Below are positions 1 to 12,600 of a stretch of 64,000 nt of DNA, in pieces. Within the stretch, counting starts at the first letter, position 1. Each line of letters starts with the position of its first letter. The DNA is from Begonia masoniana (taxonomy: Eukaryota > Streptophyta > Magnoliopsida > Cucurbitales > Begoniaceae), in the NCBI GenBank assembly GCA_022432975.1, contig CM039505.1:19023716-19087715 (forward strand). The letters run 5' to 3'. The notes beneath the pieces are model-generated. The model saw only the letters and a program-made list of their open reading frames with translations, made no database searches and was not told the origin of the DNA. The position numbers and the translations under genes were made by a program.

Positions 1-279
1 CCTCTATTTAGAACTTGGCATAATTTTTTTTAAATTTGTGACGGATTTCTTTTTATGATATTTCTTTTATTCACACTATACTTGTTTTTATAACTGTTAT
101 CTCTACTGTGCTGAATGTCATTTCTTTTTGAGTGATTATTTTGATAATGTCAAAGGGGGAGATAAATATGTGTATTTTGGTTGCATGCATAGAGTATGGG
201 GGAGTTAGAAAAGTTATTATTATAGGGGAAAAAATACTTAATCATCATATATATTTGTCATCATAAAAAAGGGGGAGAT
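1..279 (+). mobile_element. 3' end of Copia-type retrotransposon, internal region and polypurine tract
   Basis: This is AT-rich, non-coding DNA ending in a polypurine tract (AAAAAAGGGGGAGAT, about 265-279) directly before a long terminal repeat that starts TGTTAGC. A second, PPT-like run (AAAGGGGGAGAT) lies near 152-164. GGGGGAGATTGTTAG junctions are typical of the 3' end of large plant Copia elements (SIRE/Maximus-like); that lineage call is inference. The coding part lies outside the window. Confidence 0.6.
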
Positions 280-1662
280 TGTTAGCTTAAATGTGTTTAA
301 GTAACTATGTTTTTTGATGATTCTGTTTTATATGGATGATTATGATTAACATGAAATTGGTGAACCGATAATTAATTTGGAATACATGGACTGCATAATT
401 GGATTATGATATAAATTGTATTTATTTGGAAATGCCCTTTGAAAAATGGGCATTAGGTTTTCTGACGACTTTTTTCTAAGTGTTAATAGTCCGAAGTCAA
501 TCGTCCACGTGAAAAGAAAACAAAGAAAGACGTAAACGACCAAGGTCTCAGTTGTCCACGCGAAAGACTGACGTAGTCGTCCACAGTAAAGAGACTATCG
601 AAGTTGTTCACGTGAAAGATAGACGCTGTCGTCCACGCTAATGGCAAACGCAGTTGTCCACACTACAGACAGACGCAGTCGTCCACTCAAAAGAAAGACG
701 CAGTCGTTCACGCTCAAAAGACAGATGCAGTCGTCCATAGTTAAAATAAAATCGACGTCGTCCAGACTTTGGACATCAACTAAAATCAACGTCGTCCAGA
801 CTTTGAATATCAACCGAAATCGACGTCGTCCAGACTTTGAACATCAATCGAAATCAACGTCGTCCAAACCTTGAACATCAATCGAAAACAACGACGACCA
901 AATACTAAGTGACGAAGTCATCCAAATGAATAACATCAACCGAATCAAGACTTCGTCCAAATAGACAACATCATCTGAATCATGAAGTAGACCAATTGAA
1001 CAACATCAACCGAAGTCTTCCGCTATAAGCGATAGCGACTCCAGAACACAACGATTAATTTTTATGAGTACGGAAAGCTCTCCAATGGTCATATTTTTGT
1101 ACAGAGACAAGGACCTTTCCGAATGCAAAGCAAATCACAGACAGAGTATAAATAGAAGAATAAAGCTCAGGAAAACAACTTTTGTCGAAATTCTCTCTGA
1201 ACCCTTACACGCAAAAAGTTTTGTAATACTCTGTTATTTTCTACACCTCTCGAGAATTTAACTGGAGATTTGATATTTGTGAGAGTGTAGTTTGTGCTGT
1301 AAATCTTATCCATTTTGTTAAAGTGTAAAGGCAGTGGATTGTCACCCGTGAAGAGCAATCCAGATTTGTAAAAGGCAGTAGATCGTCGCCCGTGAAGTGC
1401 GATCTAGATTTCTCTGAGGAGAAGGAAAGAATCTTCAAGGAGGGAGCCTTGGAGCGTGGACGTAGGCAAGTTTGGCCGAACGACGTTAAAAACTACGGTG
1501 TTGATTTCTCTCTGTCTCTTACTTTAGATTATCTTTTTGTTTACTGTAAACTTAGAAATTACATATGAAGAGAGAAAACAATTAGATTAATAAATTAGAT
1601 TAAAAAGTCTAATTCACCCCCCCCCCCCCCCCTCCCCCCTCTTAGACGATCACGTTCCTACA
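280..1662 (+). repeat. 3' LTR of a large Copia element
   Basis: The repeat begins TGTTAGC straight after the PPT and ends CCTACA, giving TG...CA termini and 1383 bp. Inside are an array built on GTCGTCCAC (about 545-740), an array of roughly 34-bp units built on CGTCGTCCAGACTTTGAA (about 765-900) and a C-rich tract near the end (1614-1639). The partner LTR is outside the window, so the target duplication cannot be tested; the right flank starts GAAAG. Confidence 0.6.
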
Positions 1663-2960
1663 GAAAGAATGAGCGTTTGACGTAAAGGTCAAAGTTTTAT
1701 ATTATTTGTACTACATTGCATGGTTTTTATGAAAACCCTATTTTGGTGAGCTATCACCCATTAAAACTTGACGTGGCATGGTCGAGAGCACGTCTGTCTT
1801 TTACGTATATATATGTATGATTTGTACGTTTATCATTGATGAATAATTTTATTGTTGTTGTGATAGAAGATTGATCCTCGTGATATTTTGGACAGCCTCG
1901 GTGTCAAAGTATCAGGAAGACATCCTAATACACCTTCTGTTGCGTGAAGGTTGTCATGTTTCTACGTTACGAAATGGGTAATAGGTTGGTAATGACGCAC
2001 TCCTTGGGTTTCGAATCCCTAAACCTGATCAGGGTATATTCGTTGTTTATTATCGATCATACGGGTTGCATCGTAGATAACCATTGTTCACCGACAGGTC
2101 GAGTAATGGAGCTTGATCTACTATCGCATTTTGCTTGGCTCTTCTTTCTGATTCATGTGGTTCTACTAGACTTCGGTCGTCGACTTTTTTGTGTTATGTG
2201 TGAAAGGGTCCTTGAGTGACCCTCATTTTTCACTGTGATGAATTTCAAGAGAAATGTACGATGATGACATATTTTCATATAGTCGTCTAAGTATGCGACA
2301 AATATTTTACTTAATGCCTCATCGTTGGCTCGCGTAGCCTGTTTTCCTTAAAATAGTGAAAATGAGTTTTCAATAGAACGATGTTTTGAAAACCATTTTA
2401 TTATATCATCATGTTTTGAAAGAAAAAGTAAAAGAAATTTTTCATGCATTTAATATAGCATTCCTACTCAATTAGTCACTCACCCTAAATGACCCCCTCC
2501 CATTTCTAGGGAAAAACAAGAATAGTGAGTAGCTGGAGCTTAGAAGCAGTTCTTTTTATTTCTTTCAGCATTTGAATGTTTAGTTGAATTCATGGGGAGG
2601 ACTTGACTTTAGTTGAACTCGTAGTAGTTTATTGGATTTTGGATATGAACTTGTAAACCTTATTAAACTGTTATTTCTTTTATCGCTCTATTATATATGT
2701 AGTCACTATGTAGATCTTGACTTTTAATTTAATTTTCAAGTCTTCTTCTGCGAACCAAACATTGGGCTGGGTGATCGGGTCCTCTGGGAGGATCGGGTCG
2801 CTTGACCCGACGTTCTATTAGGCCTGCCTCCAGGTCGTGACAAACCCTCTCTCCTATGATTTTTCTCTTCTCCAACGACTTTGTTTGCAAATTCTTCATC
2901 AACGTCGACAAAAATTTCTCCCAAGTTCACTCTCAAACGAACGATACAATGTGCTCTGAT
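1663..2960. other. Unassigned repeat-like stretch without a gene
   Basis: I see no credible coding region. The composition and a terminal-looking GGTCGTGACA at about 2832-2841 resemble the 3' end of a gypsy-type LTR read on the plus strand, but no matching start, PBS or duplication is visible. A GCTCTGATACTA string near 2951 resembles the complement of a tRNA-Met primer site but has no LTR next to it. The call is tentative. Confidence 0.25.
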
Positions 2961-2975
2961 ACTAGTCGTTTGACC

Positions 2976-3987
2976 ATCGAGCATGTATTTTTTTATTTTG
3001 TAAATCGAATTAACTGGATGTGCAAATTTAGAAGTGATTGTTGTGAGAGACTTATTAGGTTATTTTATGCTAATATGATTAGTACCATACATCCTCTTGC
3101 GCTGAAGTCATACATTCCTGGTCAATAAATCAAGTTAAACCCAATAATTTTAAATGAATTGATTTGATTTTTCGATGGAGGAGCGTAGTGAAGAATATTA
3201 TCATGTTTCTTGGGATGCTGAATTTATTAGAAATAAGGAAGGACTTGAGTTGCTTAGGAAGATTCATCGAAATTCCAACATTGCTAGGTTTTACAAACCA
3301 AAATTGAAGGATTTAAATGTCAAAGCTAGAGTTATTCACCATTTGATATCCCACACAATTCTATCACGATACAGAGATCTTATGAGCTGCATGAATCTTT
3401 ATCTCATGAAGAAGATATATAATGAGAAAATATTCAATTCGGGGTATATGATTTGAGTCACATGGTTAATATTGGCATGACCTACAATAAAAACAAGTCT
3501 TATAACATGTTGATTCATAAAATCATTGAACATTTTGAGATTGCAGTATTATTTGGCGAGTTTGTTAGGAAAAGTCATGTGATATATTTGATAATAGCAC
3601 CTTGTTTTGGACATAAATTGTTGAAGTCCGACGTGAATGGGTGTTCAATGCATATCAACAAGTCTCTACCTCATCAGATCCTCACTCACATCTAGTTCTC
3701 AGAATGTTCAGATAAAGGATGCTCCATGTCAACCACCTCATACTCACTCCTCTCGTACTGTGCCCATATCTGATGAGAGGAGGAACAATCTTGTTTCGAC
3801 TGTTGAAAGGATGACTCTACAAATCCAAGATATTATTGCAACTCAAGCGGTGATGCTCGACAAACTTGCAACAATTCAGGAGCTATACGAAGAAGAAGCA
3901 AAAGCCACTGACACTGCCAAGCCTAGGTCAAGGGATGTTTCTCATGCTCCTCCATCCTTCGATGTTGCACCTTCAGCCAATGCTTAG
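2976..3987 (+). pseudogene. Decayed plant-transposon-type ORF (Transposase_32-like)
   Basis: Pieces of one protein appear in shifting frames. 2976-3128 contains RLFYANM, the usual FYAN signature of the 'putative plant transposon protein' (Transposase_32) family. 3175-3456 and 3453-3695 follow, separated by a frameshift at about 3453 (GYMI then LSHMVNIG). 3637-3987 encodes a hydrophilic tail with a likely coiled coil (ERMTLQIQDIIATQAVMLDK). Stops near 3128 and 3695 and the frameshift show it cannot make one protein. The family assignment comes from the FYAN motif and general layout only; it could be another retroelement-linked ORF. There is no visible start codon context, TIR or LTR around it. 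Confidence 0.4.
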
Positions 3988-5213
3988 ATTTTTATAGTTT
4001 TTTCATTTCTTATACTCATTATGAACGACGCACTTAACCAGACATAAAGACTCCTACACAAGAAACACAATACTATGTTAGAGTTGATCATTTATGTAAT
4101 TTTCAATATTGAAATAAAAATATTTACTTGTGTCAACATGTGTTAAAACCTATAAATATGTCATGTGAGGGTTGTTTTCCATTTGATGTGTTTCCCACGC
4201 TTGCACTAGCAAAAGTTGTGCCTGAAGTTGATCTTATATCCCGAGAAGTGCGAGAATTGTGCCACACCCCAAAATCTTTCATAATGTCATTGTTACGATT
4301 TCTTACTAAGCTCGCCATATATAGGTCCAAAAAAAAAAATCCCCCTCCATGTTTGGTTAACTACTTGTTGACTCGTCTAAATCAACATATCATCTCAAAT
4401 TAAGAATGCACTACATAATATACTTCAAAGAGTGTAAATAGAACATAGGAAAATGAAAATTTTAATATACACTACCTCCACTCGACCCATCATTTATTGA
4501 CGTCATTCAGACAATGTTAGGACACAAAAAAACTAATAAATTGGATGAAAAATAGTGGAATCAAACAAATAAATTAATTTTGAGGAAGAAGAATCAACAA
4601 TTTGGCACGAAAATGCAAGAAATTCGCATCGAAGAAGGGTTAGTGTTCGAAGGAGGGAGGGTTTTGTCGCGCGGAGGAGAGAGAGGACTTATGTTCACAT
4701 ATAAAGTATCGAGCGGTGGGAGCCCGTTGTTTAAGAGCGGGATCCCGCTATTAAAATGTTCTCTGGAATAAGATCAAACTCGTTTTTCTTTCTCTAGAGC
4801 GGGAGCTCACTGTTTAAGAGCAAGATCCTGCTATTAAAAAAATTTTGTTAGAAAATTAGATGGGCGGGCTCCCACTGAGGGTTGTTTTATTAATGAAGAA
4901 TAGTTTGAAGAGCGATTTTATTAACGAACATAGTTTAAGAACAAGTTTGTTAATGATCTCATAATTTAAAGATTTTTTTTTTTGTTAATTACCCTATATT
5001 CTATTATTTTAAATATTTATATAATAGTGATTCTATCAATGAGTGAATAACACTTCATCATCACGTCATAATACAAGATTAATTTTTAAAATTAGAATAT
5101 TAGGCTGGAAGTACTTTTAAAATTTTAAATGTACAATATTAATATTTACAATTTTATTGTATAAATGATCATCAAAGTCTATCGATGATTACATAAGTGT
5201 GATTTAGGATATT
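3988..5213. other. AT-rich intergenic stretch
   Basis: No gene is supported. The only structure seen is a pair of direct repeats of about 45 bp (around 4711-4755 and 4798-4840), each containing TGTTTAAGAGC followed by a GATCC(C/T)GCTATTAAAA tail. Confidence 0.4.
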
Positions 5214-5221
5214 CTATTTTC

Positions 5222-5842
5222 TAGGAGTGTTCAAGGTCCGGTCAGTTCGGATTTGTAATAGAAACGAACTGAATCGGTAGAGATTGATTCTGGTAACTTT
5301 GGAACCAAAACTAGATTTTTTTGGAGAATTGAACCAAAATTGAACCTAAAATATTGGTTTGGTTTCTGTTCGATTGCAAATACAAAAGCAGGATCAAAAT
5401 GAAAAAAAATTTGTATAGAAATTTTAGAAATAAATTCAATATTTTTCAAATTATGATAAATTAAATTAATTAAATTCACAATCTTCTAAATAGATATAAT
5501 CAAAATTTAATTCTCATGATCTTCATGTAGCCATAATTTCATTATTTATTAGTAATAATAAAACTAACTATTAAATATGATTATTTATATTAAATGTTAT
5601 CGAAATAGAATCTAAAAATTTAATCAATTTTTCAATTCATTTACATCAAAAATTGATTTTTTTTTTTAAAGTAATAATAATTCGATACGATTCAGTTAGT
5701 TTCAATTTTGGATATGTCAAACCGAAACCGAATTGAATTTTATTGGTTTTCAAATTTTAGAACCAAATTTCGATTTAATGAACTTTAAAAACAGACCATG
5801 ATCGAACCGAGCAGTTCGGTTCGATTTTTCCTAACACCCCTA
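5222..5842. mobile_element. Non-autonomous hAT-like element
   Basis: The ends are inverted: TAGGAGTGTTC on the left and, read backwards on the right, TAGGGGTGTTAG. Both ends are followed inward by CGGT(T/C)CG/AACCGAAC-rich subterminal repeats typical of small plant hAT elements. The flanks are CTATTTTC (5214-5221) and CTATTATG (5843-5850), six of eight bases alike, as an aged 8-bp hAT target duplication would be. No transposase is encoded in the 621 bp. Confidence 0.5.
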
Positions 5843-6152
5843 CTATTATGGAGAAGTTATGAAGGCCTGCATGCAGCATTATTGGTGAAAGGAAAAATTC
5901 CAAATATAAAGATAAAAAACATAATAATGAATAATCTCTTGCACAAAAGTAACGAAACTAGAACAAATTGAAAGGAGATCAATAAATGCAACTTAACTAA
6001 ATGATTATTTTTTCAGTAATATTGTGTACTTCACATGCTATAGACTTGCATGTGATGTAGACAATAAAACTATCGTAACAAATCAAATATGAAAATATTT
6101 TGCAAGTTCCACAGCAGAAATTGAATATTCATTAAAAGTAACATAGTACAGT

Positions 6153-6330
6153 AACATTTACTCTATTATTTTATTCTATTAAAATATTTATTTATATGTC
6201 AAACAATGATTGATGCAATTAAAATATAATTAATATAAATAATTAATTTATAATATTAATTGTATCAATCATTGTTTGACACGTCAGAGAGTGTTTTAAA
6301 AAAATAAAATAAGAGAGCAAACATAACATT
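6153..6330. mobile_element. Fold-back MITE, copy 1
   Basis: The two halves are inverted copies of each other: TGTCAAACAATGATTGATGC on the left pairs with GTATCAATCATTGTTTGACA on the right, around an AT-rich centre at about 6235. The outer arms (CTCTATTATTTTATTCTATT and AAATAAAATAAGAGAGCAAA) also pair. Related copies are at 30441-30622 and, as one arm, about 58171-58260, so this is a family. Confidence 0.65.
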
Positions 6331-6621
6331 ATTTATGTTGTAATCATATAATTAGCACATCTTTGCTTGAAATTTCACTCATGGTAAGAGAGCCTCAAGT
6401 GATCATTTCACATACAAATCATGCACATTTATTGACACCCGCGCAAATTTCCTTGATAAAAATCTAATCATAATCAAATTTTATTCTTTATATCATGAAT
6501 TGTGTTTACAAAGATAAAGCTGCTTTTACAAGAACTAAGGCTATTTTTTTTTTTACTCGTATATAATAAATCGTGGTTCAACATGTACAATTGTGTGTGA
6601 GATAATATTAAGGTCAGTATC

Positions 6622-9600
6622 TTACAAAATTGCGTCACGGATTATCCGTGCTACTACCCGAGAAGACAATCGACTAAGCACATCTGGGAGTACCTTGGCA
6701 GAGATTCCGGGCAAAATTGGAAGAAGCTCTTGAATAATCTGAGCAACATCCACATCCTATTCCAGAGTCCAAAGAAGAGAAAGATGTTGATATCGCCAGC
6801 AAGAGAAGACTTGAACATCGTCTCAAAGAATTTACATACCTGTCTAGATGATGTTGATATAGAACTCCCCATTGTTAAGAAATTAGCCACTTTTTCAACA
6901 TTATTTAGTATAACTCTGTCCTCCTCTGTTATTGTTGGTAGAAATGCAGCCGGGTTAAATCTTCCAAAAGCAGGAACCATACTGAAAACTGGTCTAGCAT
7001 TTCCAACGCCTAAGATTGCCATTATTTGAACCAACTGCTCTCTAGTCACTGCATCAATTCCCTTTACAATCTGCTTAGCACACCAAAAACACGAAAAAAT
7101 TCAAATTGCCAGTCATGACATTGATTCTAAATCCCCATTCTTATAACAGTTACACAAGGTTGTCGTAAAATACTTTTAAATAACATTAGTAACGAATAGC
7201 TTAAGGTATCATCTGCTCAATTTTAAGCAGTTTTGGTACGCCAAGTATACGTACAACCTAATCTTGACTCATGGATAGGTAGAACATGTTTCAAATGGAA
7301 TACAAGGCAACCGAAATTTGTTACAGGGCCACTAAATTTAGAGCCTCATTAATAGAGAAGTCTGGAATTACCTCATCTAAAAGAAATTCACGGAAGAAGT
7401 CCCCTTTTTCAGAGAGCAAAAATGCTAAAGCCCCCCTTGTTTGAATTGGCTGCTGTGATTGGGATGGACTAGGAAGAAATCCAACAAGTGGATACCCCAT
7501 TTGGCTTTGCAGAACACCTAGTTCAGCCATGTTCCCATTCATATTCTCACCTCCCCCGCTTTTAGCTGCCGTGATAAAGTTTTCAAACGCTTGCATAACA
7601 TCAATAAATCTATCGGCATTAAATACTCCTGATTTCCCATAGATTGTATACCGCAATGCATTTCTAAGCCTTGGGGATTCATCCGTCAGAAGCCTCTGCC
7701 AAAGGAAAGAAAGGTTCAATTTTTTTAGCTAAAAGAAAATGCCATGCTGATGGGTTAACACTAGTACACACCAAGGGAAACAATCTACGATTAAAACTAC
7801 CATGAATATCTTACGAGCAAGCCATAAAGAAGTTCTCTACTGTATGTCAAAATATGTGACTATGCAACAGCAGAAAACCTAATTTGAATACATTCATGGC
7901 TTGTTTTTCGTATCTTCATAGTACATTTGATAAAAACTTTTATCACTCACTCCCTTGACACCAAGCTTGATTACCGGTAAATACCATTACACCACGGGTG
8001 AGATAAAATTGTAATTAATGTTTTACATTCAATGATCACCATTAGCAAGTAAAAGTTCATAAAAAGAGACGGTCCAAAGTATAAATACTAGTATATATTT
8101 GATCTGTCATTAGAACAAACATAAAATAAACAGGTGTTGAGAATAGAGCTACATGTACTACTTACTTGTATTAGTAGTGTACTGCTTACGTGTATTAGTA
8201 GTCAGTTTAGTAAATCAGTTTCTTTCTGGTTTTCTGTTATTTTCATTTTATCTTCTTCCTTGTTCTATAAAAGGAAGAAGCTTCCGTAATTCAGAATACA
8301 GAGAGATGAATAAAGCAGTTTCCATTTCTCATTCAGTTTGCAATATGGTATTGGAGCAACTCTGCTAATTCCGTAGTTTCTCTGCGACTGCGTCTCTTTC
8401 TGAATTCTCTCTCATGCGATCTCGATATGACTCGAGGAAAAAGAGCTGCAGCAGTGAACTCATGATCATATGCTTCGAATTTTCCCATGGAGGATTGCAG
8501 CCGTCCGTATTTTCTGCACAATGGAGATTATCCAGGTCTAGTATTAGTCTCTCATCTTCTAATCGGTTTGAATTTCAATTCTTGGATGCGATCTATGGTC
8601 ATGGCGTTAAATGCTAAAAATAAAATCTCATTTGTCGATGGCTCCACTATTCGTCGGACATTCTGTATCCATTATGGTCCTGAGCTAACAGCATGGGTAG
8701 TCCATGGATTTTAAATTCAATTTCAAAGAAAAATTCTGATAGTTTAATCTACCTTGATCCGGCATATGAAGTCTGGAATGACTTGATTGATCGTTTTAAT
8801 CAAAGCAACAAACCTCAGATATATCAATGCAGGAAAATCTTGCTTGAATTAAATCAAGGATCCATGGTTGTAACCAGTTACTGCACAAAAATGAAAACTG
8901 TTTGGGATGAATTGCAAGACTTTAAACCAGTACAACGATGTACATGTGGTGGCCTTAAGGACCTTGTTGATTATCAGCAACAAGAATGTGTTCTTCAGTT
9001 TCTTATGGGATTGAATGAATCGTTTCCTTAAATCAGAACTCAAGTACTTTTGATGGATCCATTGCCAACAATCAACAAGGTTTTCTCGTTAGTTATTCAA
9101 GAGGAAAGACAGCGAGTAATAGGAATTCTTCCCCTCTCAGATACAGTAGCTTTGAATTCTTCTATGAATCATAGCAATTCCCAGAAAGCTAGAAAAGATA
9201 GACCTTTTTGCTCCCATTGCAAAATGTCAGGTCACACCATTGACAAATGTTATTAGAATTCACGGCTTTCCTCCAGGGTATAAATCAAAGAATTCTGAAC
9301 CAACCGTCAATCAGGTTATTGGTGAAGCTGATACAATTTCTGTGTCTAAGACAGACGACTTGCAATAGTCAGGAACCCTTACACAGGAGCAATGTCACCA
9401 ATTAATCTCTTTTTTCAGTGTGCAACTTCAACAATCTGCTCCTCTCTAACAATTCAGAATCGGCTAAAATTCCTCCCCCTGTATCAGACTTCAAACGTCT
9501 TTATCCCTAATTCCTCAATTCTAAATAATTTGAATTCCTCGTATTGGGTTTTGGATACAGAAGCTACACATCATGTGTGCTCAAATATTAATAGTTTCTT

Positions 9601-12600
9601 TTTTTCCAAACCCACTTCCCATGGGTTTGTAACTCTTCCAAATAATTCTTTAGTTCTCATTAAAGGAGTTGGTTCTGTAAAATTAACAGATGATATCATC
9701 CTTCAAAATGTCTTGTTTATCCCTCACTAGCACTATCAATTGCTGAGTCATTTTTCAACCTATGGCTTGTTATATTCAGGACTCTTTCACGGGCAAGAAG
9801 ATTGAGATTGGTGAAAGATGTGAAAATCTATATGTTTTTCCTCAACGTCATTTGCTTCCTTCTTCGCTCACAAATTCAACAACAATGCAATTCAGCAAGC
9901 TGCCACACTTCTGAAAAATGGCATAAAAGACTTGGTCATCCTTGTGATGCCAAGCTACATTTACTCAAAAACATTTTAAATGTACCTTCTCTACAAAATT
10001 CGGAATGTTCGATCTGTCCTTGGCTAAACAACACCGATTGCCTTTTGTTTCAAATAATTCCATTTCTGAAATTAGTCTTATACATTGTGATGTTTGGGGA
10101 CCATTTCATACAATTGCTCATGATGGTTCTAAATATTTTCTTACTATTGTTGATGATTTTAGTAGAGCTACGTGGGTTTATTTGATGAGATCCAAATCTG
10201 AAGTTCCTTCCTTGATCTCTAACTTTGTTCTTATGATTGAAAATCAGTTTGAACATAAAATAAAATCTATCAGAACAAACAATGGTTCTGAATTTTCTAT
10301 GGCAAATTTTTTACATTCCAAAGGCATCATTCATCAAAAAATCATGTGTTGAGACACCTCAACAAAATTGGTTTGTTGAACCTAAACATCAACATATCTT
10401 TAACGTAGCTAGAGCTCTCTTCTTTCAATCTAACGTTCCACTGCAGTACTAGAATGAATGTATTCTCACCTCTGTGTATTTGATTAATCGTATTCCATCA
10501 CCCTTGTTAGAAAACAAAAGTTCGTACGAAAAATTATACAACAAACAGCCATCATATCATCATCTTCGAATGTTTGGTTGTTTATGTTTCGTTTCTACCC
10601 TTGATAGTGAAATACACAAATTTAATCCCAGGGCCAAAGCTGCTGTTTTTTTGGGATATCCAAATGGGTCCAAAGCATACAAAGTACTCAATTTGGAATC
10701 TAACAAAATCATCATTTCCCGAAATATTGTTTTTCAGTCATTTTTCCTTTCCTTCATAATGGTTATAAACCAATGTTTCCTGTTCTAAATTCTCCCAAAT
10801 TATCTTCTGCTCCATCTTTACATGAATTGCCTCAATCATTCTCACCAAAACAATCTTCAAGAAAATTAAATCTTCCTTCGTACCTAAAAGATTATCACTG
10901 CTCCTTGATATCGAAGGGTCTGAATTCGTTGCCAAAAACATCTTCTAAATATCCATTATGCTATTTCTTATCATATGCTTGTCTTTCCCCTTCTTTTCAA
11001 ACCTATTGTCTAGCCATTTCTTCAAATGTTGAAGCAAAATTTTTTTCTCAAGCAAATGTCATACTTGAAGGGAGAGAGGCAATGAGAGTTGAATTGCAAG
11101 CTCTTGTAAATAATTCTACATGGTTGCTGACAGAACTTCCTACAGGTAAACATGCCATAGGCTGCAAATGAGTGTTTAAAATTAAACATCATGCAAATGG
11201 TTCGATCGAGCGCTATAAGGCTCGTCCATTAGCCAAAGGATACATTCAACAAAGAGTTGATTACTTTGATACTTATTCTCCAGTCGCTAAACTAGTTAAG
11301 GTAAAATTGATTCTAGCTTTAGCAGCAAGTAAAGGATGGTTTTTGCATCAACTTGATGTAAATAATGTGTTCTTGCACGGAGACTTACAGGAAGAGGTTT
11401 ATATGCAATTACCACAAGGATATGATAAAAAGGGGGAGCTCTCAAATAAAGTCTGCTTACTTCAAGATAAAAGTTTTCGAAATTTTCTTCAGCCTTAACA
11501 AATACTGGTTTTTCTCACACTAGTTCTGATAATCAAAGGAACAATAACTTATTTCCTGTGGCTCTTATTTTACGTTGACAACATTATATTGGTTGGGAAT
11601 TCAAAGGATGAAGCAGATAAGTTCAAACTTTATATTGATAACAAGTTCAAACTCAAGGATTTAGGAAATAGCAAGATCCAGCAAAGAAATTGTCTTAAAC
11701 CAAAGACAATATACTTTGGAATTATTATCTATTACAGGGTATTTGGGTTGCAAACCGGTATCCACTCCAATAAATCCATCTAATAAAATATCGGCTAGAT
11801 CTGGAAATTTACATCGAGACATTACTTCTTTTCGGAAGCTCATTGGGCATTTACTGTACCTATCTCTTACTTGTTCAGATATCTCATATGTTGTTAATTT
11901 TCTTAGCCAATTTATTTCAGCTCCAAGGGACTCGCATCTTACTGATGTTTACTGGATTTTTTCGTTATCTAAAGTCTTTTGCTGGCCAAGGATTGCTTTA
12001 TCCAGCTGATGCAAATAACCAACTTAAGGCCTCCACAGATTCTGAGTGGGCTATATGTTCCGAATCAAGAATATCAATAACGGGTTTTTGCATTTTTCTG
12101 GATAAATCTCTAATTTTCTGGAAATCTACGAAGCAGTCCATTTTTCTGTTTCTCGTTCGTCTACTAAAGCTGAATATCGAGCTAGGGCAAGCACTGCTTG
12201 TGAAATTATTTGGTTACGTTCTTTGCGGAAAGATTTGGGTATTGATCAACCACATCCCACTGTTCTCTGATAGGATAGTATATTAGAAGTTAATGGGAGT
12301 TAGAGGAGTTAGTAGAAGTTAGTGGAAGTTAGGGAAGTTAGTAAAATAGGGGAGTATAAATAAGATACGATAGGAATAGAGAGGTATGAAAATTAATTGT
12401 GGGAAGTTTAGGAGAGGTTGGGTCTCTCGAATAATCCTAGTTTGTAGATTTGTTTCGTTGATTAGAATAAAAATACGGAGACGTATCATTCTCTTTTGTG
12501 ATAACAAAACAGTCATTCATATTGCAGAAAATTCAATTTTTCACAAAAAAACTAAACACATTCAGATAGATTGCCAAATAGTTCGACAACAACTTCAATG

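Noticed and set aside
1616..1632. C run as a possible G-quadruplex/regulatory site
   Set aside because: C-rich tracts just before the end are common in LTRs of this Copia type; a single run without spaced repeats is weak evidence.
2951..2962. GCTCTGATACTA as a retrotransposon primer site on the minus strand
   Set aside because: One mismatch to the tRNA-Met site and no LTR end beside it; it falls at the edge of a decayed ORF.
6730..7029. 99-codon plus-strand open frame
   Set aside because: It lies antisense over exon 12 of the ABC1K gene and is a shadow of that coding strand.
8846..8960. Possible host gene in ABC1K intron 10
   Set aside because: The reading ([21 protein letters not shown]) is a standard Copia gag core, so it belongs to the retroelement.
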